The translations under genes were made by a program, and so were the position numbers. A DNA stretch of 64,000 nucleotides from CAYPHJ01 sp964410485 (GTDB lineage: Bacteria; Desulfobacterota; Binatia; UBA9968). Positions within the stretch are counted from its first letter, which is position 1. Each line of letters opens with the position of its first letter. This document shows, in pieces, positions 51,634 through 60,857 of this stretch. The notes beneath the pieces were generated by a model. It ran no database searches. It saw only the letters and a program-made list of their open reading frames with translations, and was not told where the DNA came from. The stretch spans positions 3,980 to 67,979 of the forward strand of contig CAYPHJ010000010.1 of the NCBI GenBank assembly GCA_964410485.1, read 5' to 3'.

Positions 51634-52716
51634 ATGAGTTTGCTGTATTATTTGTTGTTTCCGCTTCACACCACCTACTCCGGCTTTAATGTCTTTCGTT
51701 ATATCACCTTTCGCGCTGCCATGGCGGCGCTTTTGGCGCTCGTGATTTCGTTCATCCTGGGTCCGTGGCTGATCCGCGCTCTTACAAAAAAGCAAATCGG
51801 CCAGCAGATTCGCGAAGACGGCCCGGCCAATCATTCGAGCAAAGCCGGCACGCCGACGATGGGCGGCACGATCATCATCCTGGCGCTTGCGTTATCAACG
51901 CTCCTGCTAGCGGATATCGCCAATCCCTACGTGCTGCTCGCGCTGCTGGCCACGGTTGGCTTTGGCGTGGTGGGATTTGCCGATGACTATCTGAAGCTTA
52001 GCCGCAAGAACAGCAAAGGCCTGGCGCCGCGGCATAAGTTGGCGGCGCAATTCGCCATCGCTTTAGTCGTTGCATTGGCGCTGTTCTACTATCCGAAGTT
52101 CAGTACGGAGATCGGCATCCCGTTCGCTAAAAACCTTCGCCCCGATCTTGGCGCCTGGTACATCCTGTTTGCCATGCTGGTCATCGTGGGCACTTCCAAT
52201 GCCGTCAACCTGACCGACGGGCTGGATGGGCTGGCGATCGGGCCGGTGATGGTCGCCGCCGGCACCTACGGTTTTATCGCCTACGTCACCGGTCATTGGA
52301 ACTTCGCCGAATATCTGCAGATCCCGTACGTCGCGGGAGTCGGCGAGTTGAGCGTTTTTTGCGCCGCCGTCGTTGCCGCAGGTTTAGGTTTTCTTTGGTA
52401 CAACGCCTATCCCGCCCAAATGTTCATGGGCGATGTCGGTTCCCTGGCCTTGGGTGCCGCTATCGGCGTGGTCGCGGTCATGACTAAAAACGAGATTCTG
52501 CTCATCGTTGTCGGCGGCGTGTTTGTGATGGAGGCACTATCGGTCATTTTTCAGGTTGCCTCCTACAAACTGCGGCACAAGCGAGTTTTTCTGATGGCGC
52601 CGATTCATCATCACTATGAGCTCAAGGGTTGGAAGGAGCCGCAAATTATCGTGCGTTTCTGGATCATCTCGTTTATCTGCGCGGTGATCGCGTTAAGCAC
52701 CCTCAAATTGAGGTAA
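51634..52716 (+). CDS. mraY: Phospho-MurNAc-pentapeptide transferase MraY
   Basis: The 360-residue integral membrane enzyme makes lipid I from undecaprenyl phosphate. About ten spans are predicted. Catalytic signatures are FADDYLKLSRKNSKGL, NLTDGLDGLAIG and HHHYELKGWKEPQIIVRFW. The ATG at 51634 lies very close to AGGAG. The TTG two codons later, giving MLYYLLFPLHT as in relatives, may be the real start. Confidence 0.97.
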   Translation: MSLLYYLLFPLHTTYSGFNVFRYITFRAAMAALLALVISFILGPWLIRALTKKQIGQQIREDGPANHSSKAGTPTMGGTIIILALALSTLLLADIANPYVLLALLATVGFGVVGFADDYLKLSRKNSKGLAPRHKLAAQFAIALVVALALFYYPKFSTEIGIPFAKNLRPDLGAWYILFAMLVIVGTSNAVNLTDGLDGLAIGPVMVAAGTYGFIAYVTGHWNFAEYLQIPYVAGVGELSVFCAAVVAAGLGFLWYNAYPAQMFMGDVGSLALGAAIGVVAVMTKNEILLIVVGGVFVMEALSVIFQVASYKLRHKRVFLMAPIHHHYELKGWKEPQIIVRFWIISFICAVIALSTLKLR

Positions 52717-52732
52717 GCGACGGCGCTGATGC

Positions 52733-54067
52733 ATGGATCTCAAAGGCAAAACAGTGTTGGTTCTGGGCCTGGCGCGCACGGGCAGAGAATGCGCGCGCTT
52801 TCTCGTCAGCCGCGGGGCCGAGGTGTGGTTGAGCGATTGCCGTACGGAACGAGAGTTGAAAGCGGAGATGGAGAACCTCGTCGGACTTCCAATTGAGTAC
52901 CGCCTGGGCGGCGAGGAACGAAGCTGGCTCGACGGCAAGGATCTCGTGGTCCCCAGCCCCGGCGTGCCGGCGACCAATCCACTCCTGGAAGAGGCCCTCG
53001 CGCGAGGCACTGAGGTCACGAGCGAGATCGAGCTAGCCTATCGCTTCTCGAGTGTGCCGCTCATCGCCGTTACCGGCACCAATGGGAAGAGCACAACCAC
53101 GACACTCCTGGGCGAACTATTGGCGGCGCACGGCTGCAAGGTTTTTGTCGGCGGGAATATCGGCGCGCCGCTCATCGGTTTTGTCGATGGCGATTGGGAG
53201 TGGGGTGTGGTGGAAATCAGCAGTTTTCAGCTGGAATGGACGCGCCAGTTCCGGCCGCGAATCGCCGTGTTATTAAACGTGACCGAGGATCATTTGGACC
53301 GCCATGCCACGTTTGCCGATTATTGCCGTGCCAAAGAGAGCATTTTTCAGGCCCAGAGCACAGAGGATTCGGCCGTCCTCAACCGCGATGATCCAGTGGT
53401 TTGGGCCATGCGGCCGCGCTTGCGTTCGCAAGTCATTTCGTTCGGCTTTGCGGAAGTTTCTAACGGAGTCTTTGCAACCGAGAACGAGATCGTCTGGCGT
53501 CAGAGTGGGCGCGAAGAAAGATTTTTTCTCGACCGCGTAAAAGTTCGTGGCGTACACAACCTCGAGAACATGATGGCGGCGGTGGCGGCGGCAAAGGCAG
53601 CAGGGGTTTCCGCTACCGCGATCCAGCAAACGCTCGAGCGCTTTCCCGGCTTGCCGCACCGGCTCGAGTTTGTGTGCGAAAAGGACGGTGTGCGCTACTA
53701 CAACGATTCCAAAGGGACCAATGTTGGCGCGGTAGTCAAATCGCTGGCGAGTTTTTCAGCGCCGGTGATCCTCATCGCCGGCGGCGTAGACAAGGGCGGA
53801 GACTATGGCGTGTTGCGAGCGGAAATCCGGCAGCGGGTTAAACGGCTCATTCTATTTGGTGCGGCCAAGCACACCATCGCCGCCGCCGTCGGCCACTTGA
53901 GCGAAACGACCCTCGTCGAGGATCTGCAGGCGGCTGTGCGTGACGCGGTGGCACATGCGCAGGCGGGCGACGTGGTGCTTTTGTCACCCGCCTGTTCGAG
54001 CTTTGACATGTTTCGCAACTATGCGGAGAGGGGAGAGCTGTTTAAGAGCTTGGTCAGTGGGCTATGA
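52733..54067 (+). CDS. murD: UDP-MurNAc-L-alanine:D-glutamate ligase MurD
   Basis: The 444-residue ligase adds D-Glu. The N-terminal VLVLGLARTGRECARFL binds the UDP moiety. The ATP loop is VTGTNGKSTTTTLLGELL, and FPGLPHRLEFV with NDSKGTNVGAV are conserved downstream motifs. The stop overlaps the ftsW ATG by four bases. Confidence 0.97.
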   Translation: MDLKGKTVLVLGLARTGRECARFLVSRGAEVWLSDCRTERELKAEMENLVGLPIEYRLGGEERSWLDGKDLVVPSPGVPATNPLLEEALARGTEVTSEIELAYRFSSVPLIAVTGTNGKSTTTTLLGELLAAHGCKVFVGGNIGAPLIGFVDGDWEWGVVEISSFQLEWTRQFRPRIAVLLNVTEDHLDRHATFADYCRAKESIFQAQSTEDSAVLNRDDPVVWAMRPRLRSQVISFGFAEVSNGVFATENEIVWRQSGREERFFLDRVKVRGVHNLENMMAAVAAAKAAGVSATAIQQTLERFPGLPHRLEFVCEKDGVRYYNDSKGTNVGAVVKSLASFSAPVILIAGGVDKGGDYGVLRAEIRQRVKRLILFGAAKHTIAAAVGHLSETTLVEDLQAAVRDAVAHAQAGDVVLLSPACSSFDMFRNYAERGELFKSLVSGL

Positions 54068-55158
54068 GGGATGGCTTGGCGGTCGATAAGTGGATTGTCC
54101 TCGCGGTGGCTGGTTTGCTGGCCCTTGGAGTCACCATGGTCCTGAGCACGAGCTATCTCTACTCTCAAGAACGTTTTGCCGATGGGACGTATTTTTTTCG
54201 CAAGCAGTTGCTGGCGATGGGAGTGGGTTTGATAGGCCTTGTGGTGTGCTGCTTTGTGCCGGCCTCTCTCTACCGCCGGCTGGCTTATCCACTGCTTGGC
54301 CTGACTCTTTTCGTTCTGGTGCTGGTGTTGGTTCCAGGCATCGGCTTGGCGCGCGGCGGTGCCCGGCGCTGGCTGATGTTGCCCGGCTTTGCTTTCCAAC
54401 CTGCGGAGCTGGCAAAGCTGACGGTCGTTGTTTACCTCGCACATTCGATGGCCAAAAAAGACGAGCACATGCGCAGTTTTGCCATTGGTGTTCTGCCGCA
54501 TTTGCTCGTCGCCGGCGTTGTCTTGGGGTTGCTCCTGCTCGAGCCGGATTTCGGCACAGCGATTATTTTGGGAGCGTTGCTGTACACAATGCTGTTCGTC
54601 GGTGGCGCGCGCGTTTCCCATCTCATGGCGACCAGCCTGATCGCGCTACCGCTGCTGATCTATGTCATGGTGTCGGCCGAATACCGCTTGCGGCGCTTGC
54701 TAACGTTCATAGACCCGTGGCGCGATCCATCGAGCAGCGGTTTTCAGGTGATTCAATCCCTCATCGCCTTTGGCTCCGGACAGCTGTGGGGCCGAGGTCT
54801 GGGCGAAAGCCGGCAGAAACTTTTCTACCTTCCCGAGGCGCATACCGACTTCGTGTTCTCGGTTATTGGAGAGGAGTTAGGTCTGCTTGGCGCAATGCTG
54901 GTTCTGGCGCTGTTCGCGATCATCATTGCGCGCGGTCTCCGTCTCACGGCCCGTATTGAAGAGCCATTTGAGCACTATCTGGCGTTCGGCTTGACGGTTT
55001 TGCTGGGGCTGCAGGCGCTGATTCATATGAGCGTGGTGATGGGACTGATGCCGACTAAAGGTCTGGTGCTTCCGTTCATCAGCTACGGCGGCTCCGCCAT
55101 GGTCGTCAATTTGACGGAGGTGGGAATTCTGCTGGGTCTGTCACGGCGGAGAGTGTAG
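54064..55158 (+). CDS. ftsW: Septal peptidoglycan polymerase FtsW
   Basis: The 364-residue SEDS glycosyltransferase has about ten spans. GARRWLMLPGFAFQPAELAKL, LLEPDFGTAIILGALLY and PEAHTDFVFSVIGEELG are SEDS family motifs, with the key Asp-Phe-Val region in the last. It polymerises septal glycan with FtsI. It is coupled to murD by an ATGA overlap, and its stop is 2 bases before the murG start. Confidence 0.96.
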   Translation: MRDGLAVDKWIVLAVAGLLALGVTMVLSTSYLYSQERFADGTYFFRKQLLAMGVGLIGLVVCCFVPASLYRRLAYPLLGLTLFVLVLVLVPGIGLARGGARRWLMLPGFAFQPAELAKLTVVVYLAHSMAKKDEHMRSFAIGVLPHLLVAGVVLGLLLLEPDFGTAIILGALLYTMLFVGGARVSHLMATSLIALPLLIYVMVSAEYRLRRLLTFIDPWRDPSSSGFQVIQSLIAFGSGQLWGRGLGESRQKLFYLPEAHTDFVFSVIGEELGLLGAMLVLALFAIIIARGLRLTARIEEPFEHYLAFGLTVLLGLQALIHMSVVMGLMPTKGLVLPFISYGGSAMVVNLTEVGILLGLSRRRV

Positions 55159-55160
55159 GC

Positions 55161-56234
55161 GTGCGCGTGATTCTGGCCGGCGGAGGAACGGGCGGTCATC
55201 TATTCCCCGGCCTGGCCGTTGCTCGTGAATTTCAACAACGGGACGTGAATTCGACAATTATGTTTGTTGGTACGGCACAGGGCATCGAGAGAAGAATCAT
55301 TCCGGCCGAGGGCTTTACCCTCGAGATGATTCCGGTCAAAGGGCTCAAAGGAAGAGGTTTGCGCGGGTGGCTGGATGCTCTCTATGGCGTACCCGCAGGA
55401 CTTTGCCGCTCGCTCACGATTATACGGAGGTTTCGACCGGACCTTGTCATCGGGCTAGGGGGCTATGCTGCGGGACCGTGTGTGCTCGCCGCCAAGCTCA
55501 GACGCCTGCCTTGCGCCATCATGGAGCAGAACCTGCGTCCCGGGTTTACGAATCGGACGCTCGCGCGAATCGTTGACCGGGTCTTCACTGCGTATCCTGA
55601 GAGCGGCGGCTACTTTCCCCGAGCGCGCGTCACGGACAGCGGCAATCCGGTGCGGTGGCGGACGCTTCCGCAGGTTGAGCGTAGTGCGAAATTTACGCTG
55701 TTGATATTCGGCGGCAGCGCGGGAGCGCACCGAGTCAATATTGCGGCCGTCGAGGCACTCGCCCAATTGCAGGCTCTCGGCACTCTGCTACGGGTGATTC
55801 ACCAGACCGGGCAGGCGGATTTTTCTTCCGTGCAACAGGCTTATGCAGCGCTTCCCTTTGAGTGCGAGGTTTTGCCCTTCATCGACAAGATGGATGAAGC
55901 CTACGCGAAAGCCGATCTGGTGATCTGCCGTGCCGGCGCGAGCACGGTGGCGGAACTCACCGCCTACGGCAAGGCGGCGGTCCTGGTACCCTACCCGTAC
56001 GCCATCGATGACCATCAACGTTGGAATGCGGAAGCGTTGCGCGATCGAGGAGCGGCCGAAATGATTCTCGATCGCGAGCTGAGCGGCACCATCCTGGCGC
56101 AGCGCTTGCGCCGGTATGTCGCCGAGCCCGGGCGCATCCAGGCGATGGCCGCGGCGGCCCGCGCTCTGGGGCGGCCCGATGCGGCGGGGCGAATCGTCAG
56201 CGAGTGTTATGCGCTGGCGGGCGCGAGTAGTTGA
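55161..56234 (+). CDS. murG: Lipid II synthase MurG
   Basis: The 357-residue peripheral membrane glycosyltransferase adds GlcNAc to lipid I. The first Gly-rich loop is ILAGGGTGGHLFPGLAVA. The UDP-GlcNAc-binding region includes FGGSAGAHRVN and CRAGASTVAELTAYGKAAVLVPYP. The start is GTG at 55161. It ends at TGA, three bases before murC's ATG. Confidence 0.97.
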   Translation: MRVILAGGGTGGHLFPGLAVAREFQQRDVNSTIMFVGTAQGIERRIIPAEGFTLEMIPVKGLKGRGLRGWLDALYGVPAGLCRSLTIIRRFRPDLVIGLGGYAAGPCVLAAKLRRLPCAIMEQNLRPGFTNRTLARIVDRVFTAYPESGGYFPRARVTDSGNPVRWRTLPQVERSAKFTLLIFGGSAGAHRVNIAAVEALAQLQALGTLLRVIHQTGQADFSSVQQAYAALPFECEVLPFIDKMDEAYAKADLVICRAGASTVAELTAYGKAAVLVPYPYAIDDHQRWNAEALRDRGAAEMILDRELSGTILAQRLRRYVAEPGRIQAMAAAARALGRPDAAGRIVSECYALAGASS

Positions 56235-56236
56235 GG

Positions 56237-57637
56237 ATGACGAAACAAATATCGCAAAAGAAACACCGTATTCACTTTGTCGGCATCGGCGGCATCGGCA
56301 TGAGCGGCATTGCCGAAGTGTTGCTGAATCTCGGCTATGTCGTCACCGGGTCGGATCTTCAAGAAACCGAGATCACGCAGCGTTTGCGCTCGCTGGGAGC
56401 GAAAGTTTACGTCGGGCATCAGGAACAAAACCTGTGCGGGAGCCCATCGGTGGTGGTGATCTCGACGGCGGTGAAATATTCGAACCCCGAGGTTCTCGAA
56501 GCGCGGCGGCGCCAGATCCCCGTCATTCCGCGGGCGGAAATGTTGGCCGAGCTGATGCGCATGAAACATGGCATCGCCATCGCGGGCAGCCATGGGAAAA
56601 CGACGACCACTTCCATGATTGCCGCGGCGCTCAGCGCGGCCGGCTTGGACCCTACGATGGTGATCGGCGGGAGAGTTCGCATGCTTGGAACCAACGCGAA
56701 GATCGGACAGGGCGAAATACTCGTCGCCGAGGCTGACGAAAGTGACGGCAGCTTCTTGCTACTCTCGCCCACCATCGCCGTCGTGACCAACATTGACCGC
56801 GAACATATGGATTTTCATCAGACCATGGAGCGGCTGAGCGAAAGTTTTTTGGATTTCATCAACAAGGTGCCTTTTTACGGTCTTTCCGTCTTGTGCCTGG
56901 ACAACGCCAATGTGCAAGCGTTGCTGCCCAAGGTGAAGAAGCGGTTTGCCACCTATGGTCTTTCCGCCGATGCTGATTTTTCCGCGCAGGAGTTGACGTT
57001 CAAGTCCACCGGCGTGGAGTTCTCGGTGCTACACCGCGGCAAACGGCTAGGCTCCTTGCGGCTGCACGTGCCGGGCCGCCACAGCGCGACCAACGCTTTG
57101 GCCGCAGTTGCCGTCGCCCACGAACTGGAGATTCCGTTCCGGCATGTCGCCGAAGCACTCGATCAGTTTTCCGGAATTCATCGCCGCTTTGAAATCAAGG
57201 GAGAACCGAATGGCATCACGGTCATCGACGACTATGGTCACCATCCGGCGGAAATCCGAGCGACGATCGGGGCCATCCGGGACAGCTGGAGACGGCCGTT
57301 GACGGTAGTCTTCCAGCCGCATCGCTATAGCCGAACCCAGGACTTGTTTGACGAATTTCTGACCGCCTTCGAGGGCGCCGATCGGCTCATTCTGACCGAG
57401 ATCTATCCTGCCGGAGAAGATCCGATTGTCGGGATCAACGGTGAACTTCTGTATCAGGCGATCAAGCGAAAAGGGCATCTCGATGTCGAGTTCGTTGCGG
57501 ACAAAAGCCAGATCGCCCGGCAGCTGGCGCCGCGGTTGGGTTGCGGGGACATCGTTCTTACGCTGGGGGCGGGCGACGTCTACAAGATCGGCGAAGCGTT
57601 GGTCAAAGAGTTACAGAGAAGTGGAGCGATGGAGTAA
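56237..57637 (+). CDS. murC: UDP-MurNAc:L-alanine ligase MurC
   Basis: The 466-residue ligase adds the first L-Ala. HFVGIGGIGMSGIAEVLL at the start binds the nucleotide sugar. The ATP loop is IAGSHGKTTTTSMIAAAL, and DYGHHPAEIRATI and FQPHRYSRT are conserved. ATG at 56237 is preferred over the TTG at 56231 that overlaps the murG stop. The last codons and the stop lie within an ACTCCA-type repeat, so the C-terminal SGAME is repeat-derived. Confidence 0.96.
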   Translation: MTKQISQKKHRIHFVGIGGIGMSGIAEVLLNLGYVVTGSDLQETEITQRLRSLGAKVYVGHQEQNLCGSPSVVVISTAVKYSNPEVLEARRRQIPVIPRAEMLAELMRMKHGIAIAGSHGKTTTTSMIAAALSAAGLDPTMVIGGRVRMLGTNAKIGQGEILVAEADESDGSFLLLSPTIAVVTNIDREHMDFHQTMERLSESFLDFINKVPFYGLSVLCLDNANVQALLPKVKKRFATYGLSADADFSAQELTFKSTGVEFSVLHRGKRLGSLRLHVPGRHSATNALAAVAVAHELEIPFRHVAEALDQFSGIHRRFEIKGEPNGITVIDDYGHHPAEIRATIGAIRDSWRRPLTVVFQPHRYSRTQDLFDEFLTAFEGADRLILTEIYPAGEDPIVGINGELLYQAIKRKGHLDVEFVADKSQIARQLAPRLGCGDIVLTLGAGDVYKIGEALVKELQRSGAME

Positions 57638-57690
57638 TGGGTTGGGAGAGGGCGCAATACTCCAACACTCCACTACTCCATGACTCCAAT
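57618..57690. repeat. ACTCCA-type inverted repeat between murC and murB
   Basis: GTGGAGCGATGGAGTAATGG pairs loosely with ACTCCAACACTCCACTACTCC downstream. It overlaps the murC stop codon and separates murC from murB inside the essential operon. Confidence 0.75.
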
Positions 57691-57699
57691 GGGCTTTTG

Positions 57700-58641
57700 A
57701 TGAGAGAAAACGCAGTCCATCAGTCTTTGCTCGCCGAGTTGAAGCTCATTGGCGGCATGAAGGTGAAGGTTGCCGAGCCTTTGGCGCCCCGTACGGCGAT
57801 CAAAATCGGCGGGGCGGCGGATTATTTCGTCGAAGTGGATAGCGGGCCGGGTTTGGCGAGCTTGTTGCGGGTTCTCGGGGAATATGGCGTGCCTCTTTGC
57901 CTCATGGGAAACGGCAGCAATGTATTGATCAGCGACGAAGGGATCCGGGGAGCGGTCATTCATCTGGCGGGAGAATTCAAGCGCATGGAATGGCGCGAGG
58001 AGGGAGATGCGGTGCGCGGGCAAATCGGCGCGGCTTGCGCGCTCACGCAGCTGGTGCGCCAGGCTGCCCGCCGCGGATACGCCGGTCTCGAGTTCGCCGA
58101 AGGCATTCCCGGAACGGTTGGAGGCGCGCTTGTCATGAATGCAGGCGCGTACGGTTCTGAGTTCGAGAAGATCGTCGAGGAGGTGGAAGGAAGCACTCGT
58201 CACGGCGAGCCGTTTCGTTTCAGGCGACATGAGTTGAGCTTTACTTACCGCGATTCGCATTTGCCGCTGGGCAGCATCGTAACGCGAGTGCACCTGCAGC
58301 TCAGCCGCGAGCCCGCGGATGTCGTTAGTTTTAAGGTTCGCGAGCTCGTCGCCAGACGCAGAAGCAGCCAGCCCTCCGGTTATCCCAATTGCGGGTCAGT
58401 GTTTCGCAACCCGCCGGGGGATTTTGCCGGCCGCCTGATCGAGGCTGCCGGTCTCAAAGGAAGGAAAATAGGCCGTTCGCAAATTTCCGAGCGGCACGCG
58501 AATTTTATTGTGAATCTTGGCGGCGCGAAAGCGGTGGAAGTACGCGGCTTGATGGAACTGGCACGCGCCGAGGTAAGACGACAGTTCGGCATCGAACTGG
58601 TGCCGGAAGTCCGCCTGCTGGGAGATTGGCCGGCAGCTTAG
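57700..58641 (+). CDS. murB: UDP-N-acetylenolpyruvoylglucosamine reductase MurB
   Basis: The 313-residue FAD enzyme reduces the enolpyruvyl group to make UDP-MurNAc. Motifs are TAIKIGGAADYFVEV, GNGSNVLISDEGIRG and EGIPGTVGGALVMNAGAYG. NCGSVFRNP carries the catalytic Ser, and the C-terminal PEVRLLG carries the Glu. It is of the shorter type II. ATG at 57700 follows the repeat; a frame from 57541 overlaps murC and is rejected. Confidence 0.96.
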   Translation: MRENAVHQSLLAELKLIGGMKVKVAEPLAPRTAIKIGGAADYFVEVDSGPGLASLLRVLGEYGVPLCLMGNGSNVLISDEGIRGAVIHLAGEFKRMEWREEGDAVRGQIGAACALTQLVRQAARRGYAGLEFAEGIPGTVGGALVMNAGAYGSEFEKIVEEVEGSTRHGEPFRFRRHELSFTYRDSHLPLGSIVTRVHLQLSREPADVVSFKVRELVARRRSSQPSGYPNCGSVFRNPPGDFAGRLIEAAGLKGRKIGRSQISERHANFIVNLGGAKAVEVRGLMELARAEVRRQFGIELVPEVRLLGDWPAA

Positions 58642-58654
58642 AGAGGGTAGCATT

Positions 58655-59470
58655 ATGCCGCTTTTGCTTTACGGAAGAGACAATCGAAAACATACGACGC
58701 GCCGCTGGCGGCGCTCATCCGCTACGGCCGGTATTTTGGTTGTACTCGCCGTCGCCTCCTCGCTCTATTATTTTCGCGCATCGGTTCCGCCGGCGCTGGT
58801 CGAGGGCCGCGCCTTTGTGTTGGAGAACCCCTATTTTGCCGTTCGAGAGATTCACGTCCGCGGCGGCGAGAAGATCGGCGGCAATGAAGTTATCGCCATG
58901 GCCGGACTCAAGCAGGGCATGAACCTCTGGAACATCGAGCCTGCGGTAATCGAACAGAAAATCGCCCGCCTGCCCTGGGTGCGTCGGGTTCTGGTTCGGC
59001 GCGAATTTCCCCGACGCGTCGTGATTGAAGTCGAGGAGCGCGAGCCCAAAGCAATCGTGGCGATGGGAAAGCTCTACTACGTGGATAGCGACGGTATTGT
59101 GTTCAAGGAAGTCGGCCGCGGTGAAAAAGTGCACTTCCCCTTGCTCACCGGGTTCAAGCCGGAGGATCTCGCGAATGGCAGCGCGGGATTGCGCAACAGA
59201 ATTCAGGATGCCGTCCGGGTCGGTGAGCTCATGGCGCAAGATTCGCACATGCTATCCGAGATTCACTTTGAGGCGCCGGATCGTCTGGTCGTCTATACCA
59301 CCGCTTATCCGGTGGCCATGCGCCTGGGCTGGGGCGATTGGGAGGGAAAACTCCAACGATTGGATCGCGTGTTGTCGCTGTGGAAAGGGCATGAGGACCG
59401 GTTGGCTTCTGTGGACGTCAGTTTTCGCGATCAAGTGGTGACGCGCCTGAGAAAAAGCAATCGGAAGTAA
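58655..59470 (+). CDS. ftsQ: Cell division protein FtsQ
   Basis: The 271-residue bitopic protein has a basic cytosolic start, a span at about 24-41 and a periplasmic POTRA domain. The POTRA runs from ENPYFAVREIHVRG to REFPRRVVIEVEERE (about 57-130), followed by the FtsQ beta domain. It is the hub that recruits FtsL/FtsB and later proteins. It follows murB directly; no ddl gene lies between, unlike in many other dcw clusters. Confidence 0.92.
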   Translation: MPLLLYGRDNRKHTTRRWRRSSATAGILVVLAVASSLYYFRASVPPALVEGRAFVLENPYFAVREIHVRGGEKIGGNEVIAMAGLKQGMNLWNIEPAVIEQKIARLPWVRRVLVRREFPRRVVIEVEEREPKAIVAMGKLYYVDSDGIVFKEVGRGEKVHFPLLTGFKPEDLANGSAGLRNRIQDAVRVGELMAQDSHMLSEIHFEAPDRLVVYTTAYPVAMRLGWGDWEGKLQRLDRVLSLWKGHEDRLASVDVSFRDQVVTRLRKSNRK

Positions 59471-59589
59471 TAACAGTGGACATCCCGGCCCTTTGGGCGT
59501 GCGGCCGCAGGATACGGGAGGCGGGAGTCAGGCAGCTCCGTGCCAATCCATTTTACCCACGGTAAAGAGACGGAGACATCAACTGGATC

Positions 59590-60816
59590 ATGGCAAAAAA
59601 GCATAGCATCGTCGTCGGTTTGGATATCGGCACTTCCAAGGTATGCGCCATTGTCGGCGAAATGACTGAAGGAGGCAGCGAAATTATTGGTCTGGGTTCG
59701 CGGCCGTCGCACGGATTGCGCAAGGGCGTGGTGATCAACATTGAGACCACGGTGAGCGCGATCAAGAAAGCCGTCGAAGAGGCGGAACTGATGGCCGGCT
59801 GCGAAATCAACACGGTCTTCACCGGCATTGCGGGGGGGCACATCAAAGGATTCAACAGCCATGGCATCGTGGCTGTGAAGAACAAGGAAGTGACTCAACG
59901 CGACGTGGACCGCGTCATCGATGCCGCCAAGGCTGTGGCCATTCCAATGGACCGTGAGGTTCTGCATATCCTACCGCAGGAATACATTATCGATGACCAG
60001 GACGGCATCAAAGATCCGCTGGGCATGTCGGGTGTGCGTTTGGAAGCAAAGGTGCATATTGTCACCGGGGCCGTGACGTCGGCGCAAAATATCGTCAAGT
60101 GCTGCAACCGCACGGGTCTGAACGTTGCGGACATCGCTCTGGAGCCGCTGGCTTCGGCTGAAGCGGTTCTTACCGACGAGGAACGCGAGCTTGGTGTGGC
60201 GCTGGTCGATATGGGGGGCGGCACGACCGATCTCGCAGTTTTTCACGACGGTACTGTCAAGCATACCGCGGTTCTCGCAATCGGCGGCAACCACGTGACC
60301 GGTGACATCGCGGCCGGATTGCGCACGCCGTTCGGGGACGCCGAGCGTATCAAGCTGAGATACGGCTATGCCAAGCCCTCAATGGTGACTCGCGATGAAA
60401 GGGTCGAAGTCCCCGGCGTGGCTGGTCGAACGGAACGTACGGTTTCACGGCAGATTCTCTGCGAAATTATCGAACCGCGTCTCGAAGAAGTTTTTCACCT
60501 CGTCTACGGCGAAATCGTCAAGTCGGGATATGGGGACATTCTGGCATCGGGCGTGGTGATGACCGGCGGATCGATGTTGCTTCCGGGGGCTGTCCAGATG
60601 GCCGAGCAGATATTTGGTATGCCCGTCAGACTGGGAGTCCCGGCCCGGGTGGGTGGCCTCGTTGATGTGATCTCCAGTCCCGTCTACGCCACCGGCGTCG
60701 GGTTGGTGCTCTACGGCATGAAGCGTCAGGAGCGAAACTTTTTTCGCATTCGCGATGACAAGATTTTTTACAAGGTCAAAAACCGGATGTCGGAATGGTT
60801 CAGTGAGTTCTTTTAG
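59590..60816 (+). CDS. ftsA: Cell division protein FtsA
   Basis: The 408-residue actin-like ATPase tethers FtsZ to the membrane. Motifs are VVGLDIGTSKVCAIVGE (phosphate 1), the 1C domain in the middle, LVDMGGGTTDLAVF (phosphate 2) and GVVMTGGSMLLPG (adenosine). The C-terminal amphipathic helix, rich in Arg, Phe and Trp (KVKNRMSEWFSEFF), is the membrane anchor. GAGACGGAGA precedes the ATG. Confidence 0.97.
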   Translation: MAKKHSIVVGLDIGTSKVCAIVGEMTEGGSEIIGLGSRPSHGLRKGVVINIETTVSAIKKAVEEAELMAGCEINTVFTGIAGGHIKGFNSHGIVAVKNKEVTQRDVDRVIDAAKAVAIPMDREVLHILPQEYIIDDQDGIKDPLGMSGVRLEAKVHIVTGAVTSAQNIVKCCNRTGLNVADIALEPLASAEAVLTDEERELGVALVDMGGGTTDLAVFHDGTVKHTAVLAIGGNHVTGDIAAGLRTPFGDAERIKLRYGYAKPSMVTRDERVEVPGVAGRTERTVSRQILCEIIEPRLEEVFHLVYGEIVKSGYGDILASGVVMTGGSMLLPGAVQMAEQIFGMPVRLGVPARVGGLVDVISSPVYATGVGLVLYGMKRQERNFFRIRDDKIFYKVKNRMSEWFSEFF

Positions 60817-60857
60817 TTGCACAATCAGATTTTTCATTTGAGAAGGAGGAGCCCCAA

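Noticed and set aside
54090..54959. Plus-strand frame of 289 residues inside ftsW
   Set aside because: It is an out-of-frame reading of ftsW, whose SEDS motifs and operon overlaps are clear.
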